Assembly (NCBI RefSeq): GCF_012650175.1 | Contig: NZ_JAAILI010000006.1 | Span: forward strand, 40,037 to 104,036 | Origin: Sphingomonas sp. S2M10 | Lineage (GTDB): Bacteria; Pseudomonadota; Alphaproteobacteria; Sphingomonadales; Sphingomonadaceae | Length of the DNA: 64,000 nt | Reading direction: 5' to 3' | Part shown: one piece after another, positions 17,712 through 26,704 of the stretch | How positions within the stretch are numbered: the first letter of the stretch is position 1 | How the letters are laid out: each line of letters opens with the position of its first letter | Made by a program: the position numbers and the translations under genes | Notes under the pieces: generated by a model | Database searches by the model: none | Told to the model about the DNA's origin: nothing | The model's input: only the letters and a program-made list of their open reading frames with translations

Positions 17712-18911
17712 ATGCGCATCGTCGACGTCAACGAATTCTACTCGCCCACCGGTGGCGGGGTGCGCACCTATCTGGACCGCAAGATGGGCCTGATGGCCGA
17801 TCTGGGGCATGAGCTGATCGTCGTCGCGCCCGGGGCCGAGACCTCGGTAGAGGAGCGGCCCGGCGGCGGGGCGATCCACTGGATCAAGGCGCCGCCGCTG
17901 CTGCTCGATCGCAACTATCGCATCTTCGTGAAGGACGAGCCGGTCTGGACCGCGCTCGACCGGCTGAAGCCCGACATCGTCGAGAACAGCTCGCCCTGGC
18001 TGCCGGCCTGGACGGTGGGACGCTGGCAGGGCGATGCGCTGAAGGTCTATTTCGCCCATGGCGATCTGGTCGGCACCTATCCGCAGCGCTGGCTGGACAG
18101 CGTGGCGACGCCGCTGCAGGTGGAGCAGGCGTTCGGCTGGTACACGCGCTACATGGCGCGGTTTCTCAGCCATTATGATGCGTTCGTCACCAACGGCCCG
18201 GCGCTGGCCAAGCGTTTCGAGCGGCGCGGGCTCAAGGTAGATGCCTCGGTGCCGCTGGGAATCGATCGCGGCTGGTTCTCGCCGGACCTGCGCGACGAGA
18301 AACTGCGGGTGTCGCTGCTCGCCCGGCTGGGGCTGCCGCCCGAGGGGCATCTGCTGCTCGGCCTGGGCCGCCATCACAAGGAGAAGCGCTGGCCCCTCGT
18401 CATCGAGGCGGTGGAGGCCGCGGCGAACGACCTGCCGGTGGGGCTGATGCTGCTCGGCGACGGGCCGCAGCGGCACCAATTGGAGGGACTGATCGCCGGC
18501 AGCCCGCACATCCGCATCTTCCGCCCGGTCTATGACCGGCTGCGGCTGTCGCGCATCATGGCGAGCTGCGATGGCCTGATCCACGGATCGGATGCGGAGC
18601 CGTTCGGGCTGGTGGCGTGGGAAGCGCTGGCGTCCGGGCTGCCGCTGATCGGGCCCGACGAGGGCGGTTTCGCCGAGATCGCCGATCCGCTGTTCGCGGA
18701 GACCTATGCCGCCCGCAACACGCTGTCCGCCGCCGCCGCCATCCGCCGGCTGTTCGCGCGCGACCAGACGATCCTGCGGCATGCGGCGCGGGTCGGCGCC
18801 GCGAAGGTGCGCAGCGACGCCGATCACGCCGCCGCGCTGATGGACTATTATGCCGGTCTGCTCGCCGCCCGCCGGGGCGGGACCGCCGCCGAGATCGCCG
18901 GCGCGGCGTAG
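17712..18911 (+). CDS. GT4-family glycosyltransferase
   Basis: A retaining GT-B glycosyltransferase of 399 residues. The N-terminal domain opens with MRIVDVNEFYSPTGGGVRTYL, the glycine loop typical of family 4, and the C-terminal domain has LLGLGRHHKEKRWPLVIEAV and the nucleotide-sugar EX7E-type motif EPFGLVAWEALASGLPLI. It is cytoplasmic and uses a nucleotide-activated sugar; acceptor and sugar are unknown. In operon context with the two genes before it, glycosylation of a membrane lipid or envelope glycan is plausible. Its last 64 bases overlap the 3' end of the convergent GT39-like gene. Confidence 0.9.
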   Translation: MRIVDVNEFYSPTGGGVRTYLDRKMGLMADLGHELIVVAPGAETSVEERPGGGAIHWIKAPPLLLDRNYRIFVKDEPVWTALDRLKPDIVENSSPWLPAWTVGRWQGDALKVYFAHGDLVGTYPQRWLDSVATPLQVEQAFGWYTRYMARFLSHYDAFVTNGPALAKRFERRGLKVDASVPLGIDRGWFSPDLRDEKLRVSLLARLGLPPEGHLLLGLGRHHKEKRWPLVIEAVEAAANDLPVGLMLLGDGPQRHQLEGLIAGSPHIRIFRPVYDRLRLSRIMASCDGLIHGSDAEPFGLVAWEALASGLPLIGPDEGGFAEIADPLFAETYAARNTLSAAAAIRRLFARDQTILRHAARVGAAKVRSDADHAAALMDYYAGLLAARRGGTAAEIAGAA

Positions 18912-20395
18912 ACGGTGGTCGGCACGGTGCCGATCAGATAGGTGCCGCGCACGTCATAGCCCAGCCGGTGCAGATAGTGCTGGACCCGCGCCCGCACCGC
19001 CGGTCGCTCGCCGCGGAACGGCGTGCGCATCACCACCACCGCGGGCCGCTGCGCGAAGATTCGGTCGACCTCGGCGATCTGGTCTATGCCCAGCGCGCCA
19101 TCCTCGCGTTCGCGCGAGAGGTGGTCGGGGAACAACCAGGGGCTGAGCGAACAGCGCTCCGTCGCGCCGTAGAGCATCGAGTTGCCCGAATGCACGTACA
19201 GGCAGCCGCTGCCATGGCCGATTCCGTCTGCGATCGCCGCCAGTTGCGCCGCGTTGCCGCGCTTGGATTGCGCCACGACCACGCAGAGCGTTCCCGCGAC
19301 CAGCGCCACCGCCAGGAGCGCGGGTGCCGCCACGCGGCGGGCGCGGCGGTCGTGCGCGAAGGTCGCGGCGCAGCACAGGCTGGCGGGCACCAGTGCCGGC
19401 AGCGCGTAATGCGGATACCAGGAACCGAAGACGAGCAGCCCGACCATCGCGGCGATCAGCCAGCCGAGCAGCAGGTGGGCGCCGGGCGTGACCGCGCGTT
19501 CCCGCCGCATCCGCGCCCAGCCGAGGCCGCTCAGCACCAGCAGCGGCGCCAGCGGCACCATCACTTCAAAAAAGGCGCCGACCAGATCGATGAACGGATC
19601 GCCGCGCCGATCGAGAATCGAACCGAAATTGGCATAGGCCCAGGCGTCGAAATGGCCCAGCCAGGCATAGACGGCCGCAGCCAGCAACGTGGGGAGCATC
19701 GCCATACCGGCATAGCCCAGCCCTCGTCGCGCGACGTGCTGCAACCCGGCGCCCAGGACCGCCTCCCGGCGGAGCAGCCACAGGCCGAGGAACAGACCCT
19801 CGAACAGCACCGTGTATTTTACCTGCAGGGCCATGCCGACCAGCAGCATCGCCAGCAGGTTGCGGCCGATGCGGACGGGGTCGCTGTCGCGGTCTTCCGC
19901 GCGCGGCAGCAGCAGCGCGACGGCCCCGATCGTGAGCAGGTTGTAGAAGATCGGCGCCTGCCCGCCCTGGCCGTCCACCACGTTCAGCATGAGGATGTAG
20001 AGCAGCGCGGCGGGAAGCGCGCCGGCGCTCCAGCCGACGCGATCGGCGATCCGGGCGATCATGCCCGCGGTCAGCACCACACAGGCCAGCGCCATCAGCT
20101 GATAGGCGAGGATTCCCCAGGGCATCCCCAGCGCGGCGGCCGGCAGGTACAGCAGGAACAGGCCGATGGGCTTGCGGTCCCAGATATCGACGAAGGGCAG
20201 CGCGCCGTGCAGCATGCGCTGGGCGGTGACCCAGTAGAATTGCTCGTCCACTGCCACCAGCGGATTGCCGAAGGTGACGGCGCGGACCGCGATGGCGGTG
20301 GCGACCAGAACCAGCCAGCGCGGCAGCGCGGCGGCGGTCGCGCCGATCCCTGCCGTCGGCGCGTCGATCGCGATCGGTGCGATGCGCGTCGCCAT
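18848..20395 (-). CDS. GT39/ArnT-like membrane glycosyltransferase
   Basis: A 515-residue polytopic protein with about eleven to twelve hydrophobic helices. The first periplasmic loop has the family acidic motif in NPLVAVDEQFYW and then DIWDRKPIGLFLLYLP, a layout shared by GT-C enzymes (ArnT, protein O-mannosyltransferases) that use polyprenyl-phosphate sugars. The C-terminal third is a soluble periplasmic domain ending in a Pro/Arg tail. It converges with and overlaps the GT4 gene by 64 bases. Donor and acceptor are not deducible. Confidence 0.82.
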   Translation of the reverse strand: MATRIAPIAIDAPTAGIGATAAALPRWLVLVATAIAVRAVTFGNPLVAVDEQFYWVTAQRMLHGALPFVDIWDRKPIGLFLLYLPAAALGMPWGILAYQLMALACVVLTAGMIARIADRVGWSAGALPAALLYILMLNVVDGQGGQAPIFYNLLTIGAVALLLPRAEDRDSDPVRIGRNLLAMLLVGMALQVKYTVLFEGLFLGLWLLRREAVLGAGLQHVARRGLGYAGMAMLPTLLAAAVYAWLGHFDAWAYANFGSILDRRGDPFIDLVGAFFEVMVPLAPLLVLSGLGWARMRRERAVTPGAHLLLGWLIAAMVGLLVFGSWYPHYALPALVPASLCCAATFAHDRRARRVAAPALLAVALVAGTLCVVVAQSKRGNAAQLAAIADGIGHGSGCLYVHSGNSMLYGATERCSLSPWLFPDHLSREREDGALGIDQIAEVDRIFAQRPAVVVMRTPFRGERPAVRARVQHYLHRLGYDVRGTYLIGTVPTTVYAAPAISAAVPPRRAASRPA

Positions 20396-20600
20396 CAGCG
20401 CGCCGTGCCTCGTTCAATGCCCTGTGGTGCCGCGCGGTCGCAACGGTGCGGCCGGGCCGTGCCCGGCGCAGTTCGAGATAGCTTCACGTACGCCTTCGTC
20501 TCTCTGCGGCCGGCGGGTATCCCGTCCGGCAGGTGCGTTCCCCCATTTGCCAACGCCCCAAACGCCGATTCGGCTCTTTGCCTAGCCCAGCTTCGGCCGG

Positions 20601-20618
20601 CTGTCACGAACACGACAC
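20601..20618 (+). promoter_or_regulatory. candidate Pho box upstream of phoD
   Basis: CTGTCACGAACACGACAC, read as two 7-base half-sites (CTGTCAC and ACGACAC) with a 4-base spacer, the 11-base period of PhoB boxes. It ends 45 bases before the phoD start, where PhoB would replace the -35 contact. A near-identical 18-mer occurs at 63874-63891. Induction of phoD by phosphate starvation is the inference. Confidence 0.55.
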
Positions 20619-20663
20619 CAATGCGGGGCAGGTAGCGGCGGACCGAAAAAGGGACGCGACCAG

Positions 20664-22283
20664 ATGAATTGCCGTATCGACCGCCGCGCGCTGCTGCTCA
20701 CCGGAACGCTTGGGCTGGGTGCGCTTGCGCTGCCTGGCGTCGCGCTCGCCCAGGCGGCCGCCCGCGGCTTCACCCATTCGGTGGCGAGCGGCGAGCCCGG
20801 TGCGGACACGATGCTGCTGTGGACGCGCTACGTTCCCGCCGATCGCGGCGCGGTGAAGCTGCGCGCGCAGATCGCCACCAGCGCCGACTTCACCCGCATC
20901 ATCGCCGAAGGCGAGCAGATCACCGGTCCGTGGCGCGACCATACCGCCAAGGTGACGCTGGCGGGCCTTTCGCCCGACACGCGCTATTTCTACCGCTTCG
21001 TGGCGCCGGACGGCAGCTTCTCGCCGGTGGGGCGCACCAAGACGCTGCCGCTGGGCGACGCGCGCCGCTTCGGGATCGCGATCTTCTCCTGCTCGAACCT
21101 GCCGTTCGGCTATTTCAACGCCTATGGCCACGCCGCGGCGCGCGACGATATCGACCTGTGGGTGCATCTCGGCGACTATCTCTACGAGTACAAGCAGGGT
21201 GGCTATGCCCCCGCCGGCGGCCCGATCGGCGGACGCTTGCCCGAGCCGGCCGGCGAGATGATCCACCTCGCCGATTACCGCCTGCGCTATGCCAGCTACC
21301 GCGCGGACCCCGATCTGCAGGCGCTGCATGCCGCAAAGCCGATGCTGGTCCAGTGGGACGATCACGAGAGCGCCAACGACAGCTGGGAAGGCGGTGCCGA
21401 AAATCATCAGGCCGATGAAGGCGATTGGAGCGCCCGCAAGGCGGCGGCGATGCAGGTGTTCCGCGAGTGGATGCCAGTCTCCGAGACCCCCTGGGGCAGC
21501 TACGAGATCGGCACGCTGGCGACGTTCTTCCGCACCGAAAGCCGGCTGCTGGCGCGCAGCGAGCAGCCCGATGTCGCGCCGCTGTTCAAGGCCGCCGACC
21601 CGGTAAAGGCGCTCACCGCCTTCCGCGACGGCCCGTGGCACGACCCGGCGGCAACCATGCTCGGCAGCGAGCAGGAAGTGTGGCTCGACCATGCGATGCG
21701 CCGCTCGGTGCAGGCGGGGCAGCGCTGGCAGGTCGTCGGCTTCGGCACGATCCTGGGCAACCTGACGACGCCCGCCGAGGCGATGAGCTGGCTGGCGCCG
21801 GACGCGGATCCGCGCGCCAAGGCCTATGTCCAGGCCGGCGTGCTGGCGGGCAGGCTGGGCCTGCCGCTCGGCTATGACAGCTGGGGCGGCTATCCGGCGG
21901 CGCGTGCGCGGTTCCTGAAGTCCTCGCAGGCCATGGGCGCCAATCTGCTGGTGGTGTGCGGCGACAGCCACAATGCCTGGACGTTCGACCTCGCCCAGGA
22001 CGGCAAGGCGGCGGGCGTCGAGTTCGCCGGGCACGCTGTGACCTCACCGGGCTTCGAGAGCGCGCTGAAGCTCGATCCGAAGGTTGTTGCCGCCGGGATG
22101 GTGAAGGCCAATCCCGAGCTGAAATGGTGCGACACCAGCCGCCGCGGGTACATGGCGCTGACCCTCACCCCGGACCAGGCGCGCAACGATTGGGTGTTCG
22201 TGGATACGATCACCGAACGCAGCCTCAAGGCGAGCATCGGGCATAGCGCGACGGTGCAGCGCGGCCGGAACGTGATGGGGTGA
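20664..22283 (+). CDS. phoD: alkaline phosphatase D family protein
   Basis: Secreted PhoD-type phosphatase/phosphodiesterase (539 residues), a Tat substrate: RRALLLTGTLGLGALALPG has twin arginines and a hydrophobic stretch ending ALA-Q. An N-terminal fibronectin-like domain (FTHSVASGEPGADTMLLWTRY, residues about 32-125) is followed by the metallophosphatase domain with FSCSN, DLWVHLGDYLYEY, QWDDHESANDSW and CGDSHNAW, carrying the Fe/Ca ligands. It releases phosphate from organic esters in the periplasm or outside. It is monocistronic, behind a candidate Pho box. Confidence 0.93.
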   Translation: MNCRIDRRALLLTGTLGLGALALPGVALAQAAARGFTHSVASGEPGADTMLLWTRYVPADRGAVKLRAQIATSADFTRIIAEGEQITGPWRDHTAKVTLAGLSPDTRYFYRFVAPDGSFSPVGRTKTLPLGDARRFGIAIFSCSNLPFGYFNAYGHAAARDDIDLWVHLGDYLYEYKQGGYAPAGGPIGGRLPEPAGEMIHLADYRLRYASYRADPDLQALHAAKPMLVQWDDHESANDSWEGGAENHQADEGDWSARKAAAMQVFREWMPVSETPWGSYEIGTLATFFRTESRLLARSEQPDVAPLFKAADPVKALTAFRDGPWHDPAATMLGSEQEVWLDHAMRRSVQAGQRWQVVGFGTILGNLTTPAEAMSWLAPDADPRAKAYVQAGVLAGRLGLPLGYDSWGGYPAARARFLKSSQAMGANLLVVCGDSHNAWTFDLAQDGKAAGVEFAGHAVTSPGFESALKLDPKVVAAGMVKANPELKWCDTSRRGYMALTLTPDQARNDWVFVDTITERSLKASIGHSATVQRGRNVMG

Positions 22284-22415
22284 TGCGTGTCACCCTCACC
22301 CTCCCCACCGCCTTTGGCGGTGGGCCCCCTCCCTCTCCCAAAGGGAGAGGGCGCTAATTCCCTCTCCCTTTGGGAGAGGGAGGGAGGCGCGAAGCGCCGG
22401 AAGAGTGAGGGCGGC
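22284..22415. repeat. GC-rich hairpin repeat cluster, copy 1
   Basis: The entire gap between convergent phoD and ubiB is built from nested inverted repeats: CACCGCCTTTGGCGGTG, CCCTCTCCCAAAGGGAGAGGG and CTCTCCCTTTGGGAGAG, flanked by CACCCTCAC at one end and GTGAGGG at the other. Similar units occur near 30000, 52240 and 56580. It probably folds into a cruciform-like structure and may terminate transcription from both sides. Confidence 0.75.
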
Positions 22416-23924
22416 TCAGCCGAGCCAGAGTGCGGTCGCGACTAGCCCCGCGCCGGCAAGCAGTGCCATGGCGATCCACCCTCCGGCCTTGGCGATCGCG
22501 TCTGCGGTGCCGGTATCCGCGATCGGCGCCTCCAGCCGTGCCGCCGCCGCGCGCAGCAGCCGCGGCGCATCCTCGCCCAGTTCCACCAAGGCCAGCGCCA
22601 GCGCCGCCGAGCTCGCCGCCATCCGCGCCGGCCCGAAGCGGTTCGCCAGCAGCGCCACCTGCGCCCGCTGGATCGCCCCCGACAGGTCGAACCCTGGCGC
22701 GATGCGATCGAGCACGCCGTCCATCGTCACCATCGCCTTGAACACCAGCAGCAGGTCGGGCGGCAGCACCAGCCCTTCCTCGTGGAGCAGCCGCAGGAAA
22801 TCGAGCATCATTGCGGATAGCACCAGCTTGCCGCCGCCATGTCGCTGGACAATCGCGTCGGCCGCGCGATCGATCGTGCGGCGGGGCACGTCATGCCCTT
22901 CGCTCCACAGCGCCAGCGTGTCGGCAAGCGACCGGGCGTTGCCGCCGGTGAGCGCGAGCACGAAGGCGATGAACTCGTCGCGGCGCTTCGGGCCGACATG
23001 GCCGATCGAGCCGAGATCGAGCAGCGCCAGCCGGTCGCCGGGCAGGCAGAGCAGATTGCCGGGATGCGGATCGGCATGGAAGCGGCCGTTGACCAGCACC
23101 ATCGCGATCACCGTGTCGGCACCCAGTTCGGCGATCGCTTCCGGGTTAATCCCGGCGGCGCGCAACGCCTCGCCCGACACCGGCTTCACCCCGGCGATGA
23201 AATCCATCATCAGCAGCGTCTCGGACGTCCACTGCCAGTGGATCTCGGGCACCACGACGTTCGGCGTGTCCGCCATGTCGGCCCGCAGCAAATCGGCGTT
23301 GCGGCCTTCATTGGTGAAGTCGAGCTCTTCCAGCAGCGCCTGACGCAGCTGGCGGGCGAGCGCGACGGGCTCGAACCGCCGCGCCTCGGCGCTGCTCTTC
23401 GCGACCAGCGCGGCCAGTTCGCCGATCAGCCGGAGGTCCGCCTCCATCGCCGCGCGGATGCCGGGGCGTCGCACCTTCAGCACCACCTCGCGCCCATCCG
23501 TCAGCCGCGCGCGATGCACCTGCGCCATCGAGGCGGCAGCCAGCGGCGTCGGATCGAACCAGGCGAAGGCCTCTTCCGGCGGCATGCCGAGGGCTGCTTC
23601 CACTTCGCCGCGTATCTGTTCGAAGGGTAGAGTGGGGGCGGCGCTCTGAAGCAGCTCCAGCTCGGCGATCCATTCGGGCGGCAACAGGTCGCCGCGGGTG
23701 GCGAGAATCTGGCCGATCTTCACATAGGTCGGCCCCAGTGCCTCCAGCGCCAGCCGGGTGCGGCGGGGCAGCGGCAGCGCACCGGTCTCGGGATCGGTGG
23801 CGTCGGCTTCCCCCGCAAAGCCGAGCGTCTCCAGCAGCACGCCCAGCCCGAATCGCGCCGCCACGGTCGCGACGGTCCGCACCCGGGCGGAATCGCGGAC
23901 CGTGGCGGTGAGCAGCCGGAGCAT
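22416..23924 (-). CDS. ubiB: UbiB/ABC1 family atypical kinase (ubiquinone biosynthesis)
   Basis: Member of the ABC1/COQ8 family of protein-kinase-like ATPases needed for ubiquinone biosynthesis, acting at the inner membrane. Family hallmarks are present: KIGQILATRGDLLP (the KxGQ motif), an Ala-rich nucleotide loop (PLAAASMAQVHRA) replacing the Gly loop, and the metal-binding RFHADPHPGNLL. Two hydrophobic helices close the C-terminus. The 502-residue length is usual. Its start shares one base with the pepN stop (TGATG), so the two are translated together. Confidence 0.93.
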   Translation of the reverse strand: MLRLLTATVRDSARVRTVATVAARFGLGVLLETLGFAGEADATDPETGALPLPRRTRLALEALGPTYVKIGQILATRGDLLPPEWIAELELLQSAAPTLPFEQIRGEVEAALGMPPEEAFAWFDPTPLAAASMAQVHRARLTDGREVVLKVRRPGIRAAMEADLRLIGELAALVAKSSAEARRFEPVALARQLRQALLEELDFTNEGRNADLLRADMADTPNVVVPEIHWQWTSETLLMMDFIAGVKPVSGEALRAAGINPEAIAELGADTVIAMVLVNGRFHADPHPGNLLCLPGDRLALLDLGSIGHVGPKRRDEFIAFVLALTGGNARSLADTLALWSEGHDVPRRTIDRAADAIVQRHGGGKLVLSAMMLDFLRLLHEEGLVLPPDLLLVFKAMVTMDGVLDRIAPGFDLSGAIQRAQVALLANRFGPARMAASSAALALALVELGEDAPRLLRAAAARLEAPIADTGTADAIAKAGGWIAMALLAGAGLVATALWLG

Positions 23925-26512
23925 CAGTCGAGCGACTTGGTGGCCTGCTCGAACATGTCCTTGCTGAGGCCCGGGCTGGCGACGATCCGCTCCAGCTCGC
24001 CGCGCATCAGCGCGGCGCGGGCCGCGTCGAAGCGCTTCCAGCGGCCTAGCGGCGGCACCAGCTTGGCGGCGGTCTGCGGGTTGAGCTTGTCGAGCGCGAT
24101 CAGCTGGTCCGCGACGAAGCGATAGCCGCGGCCCGAAGGATCGTGGAACGCCCGCTGGTTGATGCTGAACGCGCCGACCAGCGCCCGCGCCCGGTTGGGA
24201 TTGGCCAGCGTGAAGTCAGGGTGCCGGGCGAGCATCTCGACCGCCGCTAACGTGTCTTCGCGCGAGGACAGCGCCTGGGTCTGGAACCACTTGTCCAGCA
24301 CCAGCGCGTTGCCGGCATAGCGCTGGTAGAAGGCGTGAATCGCCTTCTCGCGCAGCGGCGAGGTGCCGTTGACCAGGGTGGCGAGGCCGCCCTGGCGATC
24401 GGTCATGTTGTCGGCCGCGTCGAACTGGGCAAAGGCCAGCTCTGCCGCATCGGCCGCGCCGCTCGCGGCGATATAGCCGAGCGCCACGTTCTTCAGGCGG
24501 CGCGCACCCTTGGCGGCCGGCGAATATTCGAAGCGATTGGCTCGTGCGCCTTCATAGGCCGCGCGCCATTCGGCCTCGAGCAGGTTGCCGAGATCGGCGC
24601 GCAATGCTTCCCGCGCGCGGAAGATCGCCTCGGGATCGACGATCGCCATCTGGTCGCCGATGAAGCTGTCCGAAGGGAGCAGCACCGCCTCGGCGATGAA
24701 GGCGCGGTCGAGCGACGGATCGGTCAGCGTGTTGCGCACCGCGTCGATCAGCGCGCCATGCTCACCTTTGCCGGTGGTCACCGCGCCGACCAGCGTATCG
24801 AGCATCAGCTGCTGCATCGCCTCGTAGCGCGCGAAGGGATCGTCGTCATGCGCCGAGAGGAAGGCGAGATCCGCCGCGCTGCGATTGGCGTCGACGATCA
24901 CCGGCGCGGAGAAGCCGCGATTGATCGACAGCACCGCACGCTCGGGCAGATTGTCGAAGCGCAGCTCCTGCTCGGGCTTGTCGAGCAGCACCAGCTGTTC
25001 GTCGATCAGCGGCGCACCGCTCTTCTCGCCGAACAGGCGGATCTTGAGGGGGAGCACCATCGGTTCCTTCACCGGCTGGCCGGGCGTCGGCGGCACGGTC
25101 TGGGCAAGCGCCAGGCGGGTGGTGGCGCCGTCCTGCACGAGATTGGCGGAGACGCGCGGCGTGCCCGCCTGGCTGTACCAGCGGCGGAACTGCGTCAGGT
25201 CGATCCCGCCGGCCTCCTCCATGCTCGCCACGAAGTCCTCGCACGTCGCCGCCGTCCCGTCGAAGCGATCGAAATAGAGGTCTGTCGCGGCACGGAATTT
25301 CTGGGGCCCGAGGATGGTCGCCATCATCCGGATCAGCTCGGCGCCCTTGTTGTAGATGGTCGCCGTGTAGAAGTTCGAGATCTCGATATATTCGTCCGGG
25401 CGTACCGGGTGGGCGAGCGGGCCGGCATCCTCGGGGAACTGGCTGGCGCGCAAGGATCGCACATCCTCGATCCGCTTGACCGCCGCAGAGCCCTGATCCG
25501 CCGAGAAGCCCTGATCGCGGAAAACGGTGAAGCCTTCCTTCAGGCTCAGCTGGAACCAGTCGCGGCAGGTGATGCGGTTGCCCGACCAGTTGTGGAAATA
25601 TTCGTGCGCGACCACCGCTGCGATCGCGTCATAGTCCCAGTCGGTGGCGGTATCGGGGTCGGCAAGGATGTAGCGGCTGTTGAAGACGTTCAGCCCCTTG
25701 TTCTCCATCGCGCCGAAGTTGAAATCGTCCACCGCGACGATGTTGAACACGTCGAGATCATATTCGCGGCCATAGACCTCCTCGTCCCACTTCATGCTGA
25801 GCTTCAGCGCGTGGAGCGCGTGGTCGGTCTTGGGCAGGTCGGGTGCGCGGACATAGATGCCCAGCTGCACCTCGCGGCCCGACATCGTCGTGAAGCTGCC
25901 GGTATTGGCGACGAGATCGCCCGCGACCAGCGCGAACAGGTAGCTCGGCTTGGGGAAGGGATCGTGCCACTCCGCCCAGTGGCGGCCGCCCTCGGCGGGC
26001 CCTTGCGCGATCGGGTCGCCATTGGCGAGCAGCACCGGGAAGCGCACCTTGTCCGCGGTCATGCGGACCTTGTATTTCGAGAGGACGTCGGGCCGATCGG
26101 GGAAGAAGGTGATGCGGCGGAAGCCCTCGGCCTCGCACTGGGTGCAGAGCATACCCGACGAAGCGTAGAGCCCCTGGAGCTGGGTGTTGCGCTCGGGCGC
26201 GATCACCACTTCGGTCTCGATCATGTGGGCGTCGCCAGGGAGCGGGATCACCAGATCCTGCCCGTCCATCCGCCAGCCCTGCGCCGCTGCGCCATCGACC
26301 TTGACCGACACGGCTTCCAGCCCGTCGCCGTTCAGCACCAGCGGGCGATCGTGCGCGCCGTTGCGGGTGACGTGGAGCGCCGCCTTCACCCGCGTGGCGG
26401 CGGGGTCGAGATCGAAGTCCAGCGCGATGTCCGGCACCAGCCAGTCGGGTTGACGATAGTCCTCGCGGCGAATGGCCTGGGGAACTGCGGCGGCGATACG
26501 GGCGTCACTCAT
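23924..26512 (-). CDS. pepN: aminopeptidase N
   Basis: M1-family zinc aminopeptidase (862 residues) removing N-terminal residues from peptides in the cytoplasm. The exopeptidase motif FGAMENKGLNVFN, the zinc site VAHEYFHNWSGNRIT and the third ligand KEGFTVFRDQ are complete. The order beta-saddle, thermolysin-like domain, beta-sandwich and helical C-terminal domain (ending ATKSLD) matches E. coli PepN rather than shorter M1 enzymes. No signal peptide is seen. It is the promoter-proximal gene of a pepN-ubiB pair. Confidence 0.97.
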   Translation of the reverse strand: MSDARIAAAVPQAIRREDYRQPDWLVPDIALDFDLDPAATRVKAALHVTRNGAHDRPLVLNGDGLEAVSVKVDGAAAQGWRMDGQDLVIPLPGDAHMIETEVVIAPERNTQLQGLYASSGMLCTQCEAEGFRRITFFPDRPDVLSKYKVRMTADKVRFPVLLANGDPIAQGPAEGGRHWAEWHDPFPKPSYLFALVAGDLVANTGSFTTMSGREVQLGIYVRAPDLPKTDHALHALKLSMKWDEEVYGREYDLDVFNIVAVDDFNFGAMENKGLNVFNSRYILADPDTATDWDYDAIAAVVAHEYFHNWSGNRITCRDWFQLSLKEGFTVFRDQGFSADQGSAAVKRIEDVRSLRASQFPEDAGPLAHPVRPDEYIEISNFYTATIYNKGAELIRMMATILGPQKFRAATDLYFDRFDGTAATCEDFVASMEEAGGIDLTQFRRWYSQAGTPRVSANLVQDGATTRLALAQTVPPTPGQPVKEPMVLPLKIRLFGEKSGAPLIDEQLVLLDKPEQELRFDNLPERAVLSINRGFSAPVIVDANRSAADLAFLSAHDDDPFARYEAMQQLMLDTLVGAVTTGKGEHGALIDAVRNTLTDPSLDRAFIAEAVLLPSDSFIGDQMAIVDPEAIFRAREALRADLGNLLEAEWRAAYEGARANRFEYSPAAKGARRLKNVALGYIAASGAADAAELAFAQFDAADNMTDRQGGLATLVNGTSPLREKAIHAFYQRYAGNALVLDKWFQTQALSSREDTLAAVEMLARHPDFTLANPNRARALVGAFSINQRAFHDPSGRGYRFVADQLIALDKLNPQTAAKLVPPLGRWKRFDAARAALMRGELERIVASPGLSKDMFEQATKSLD

Positions 26513-26704
26513 ACCGCTGGGATATAGGACAAGCGGCCGCGCCTGCTACTGCTATTCTTGCGATTTCCCTGTCGGACAACGCGCGGCGGGCGCGGCCGGG
26601 GCATCGTTTCGGAAGGCAAATGCCGCGACCGGCGGTTCGACCGATTGACGGAGGCACACGCACTGCTACGCTTGAAATATTGTTGCGAATTTCAGGGATG
26701 CCCG

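Noticed and set aside
24335..26527. 730-residue plus-strand open frame
   Set aside because: Antisense to pepN, whose catalytic motifs are complete.
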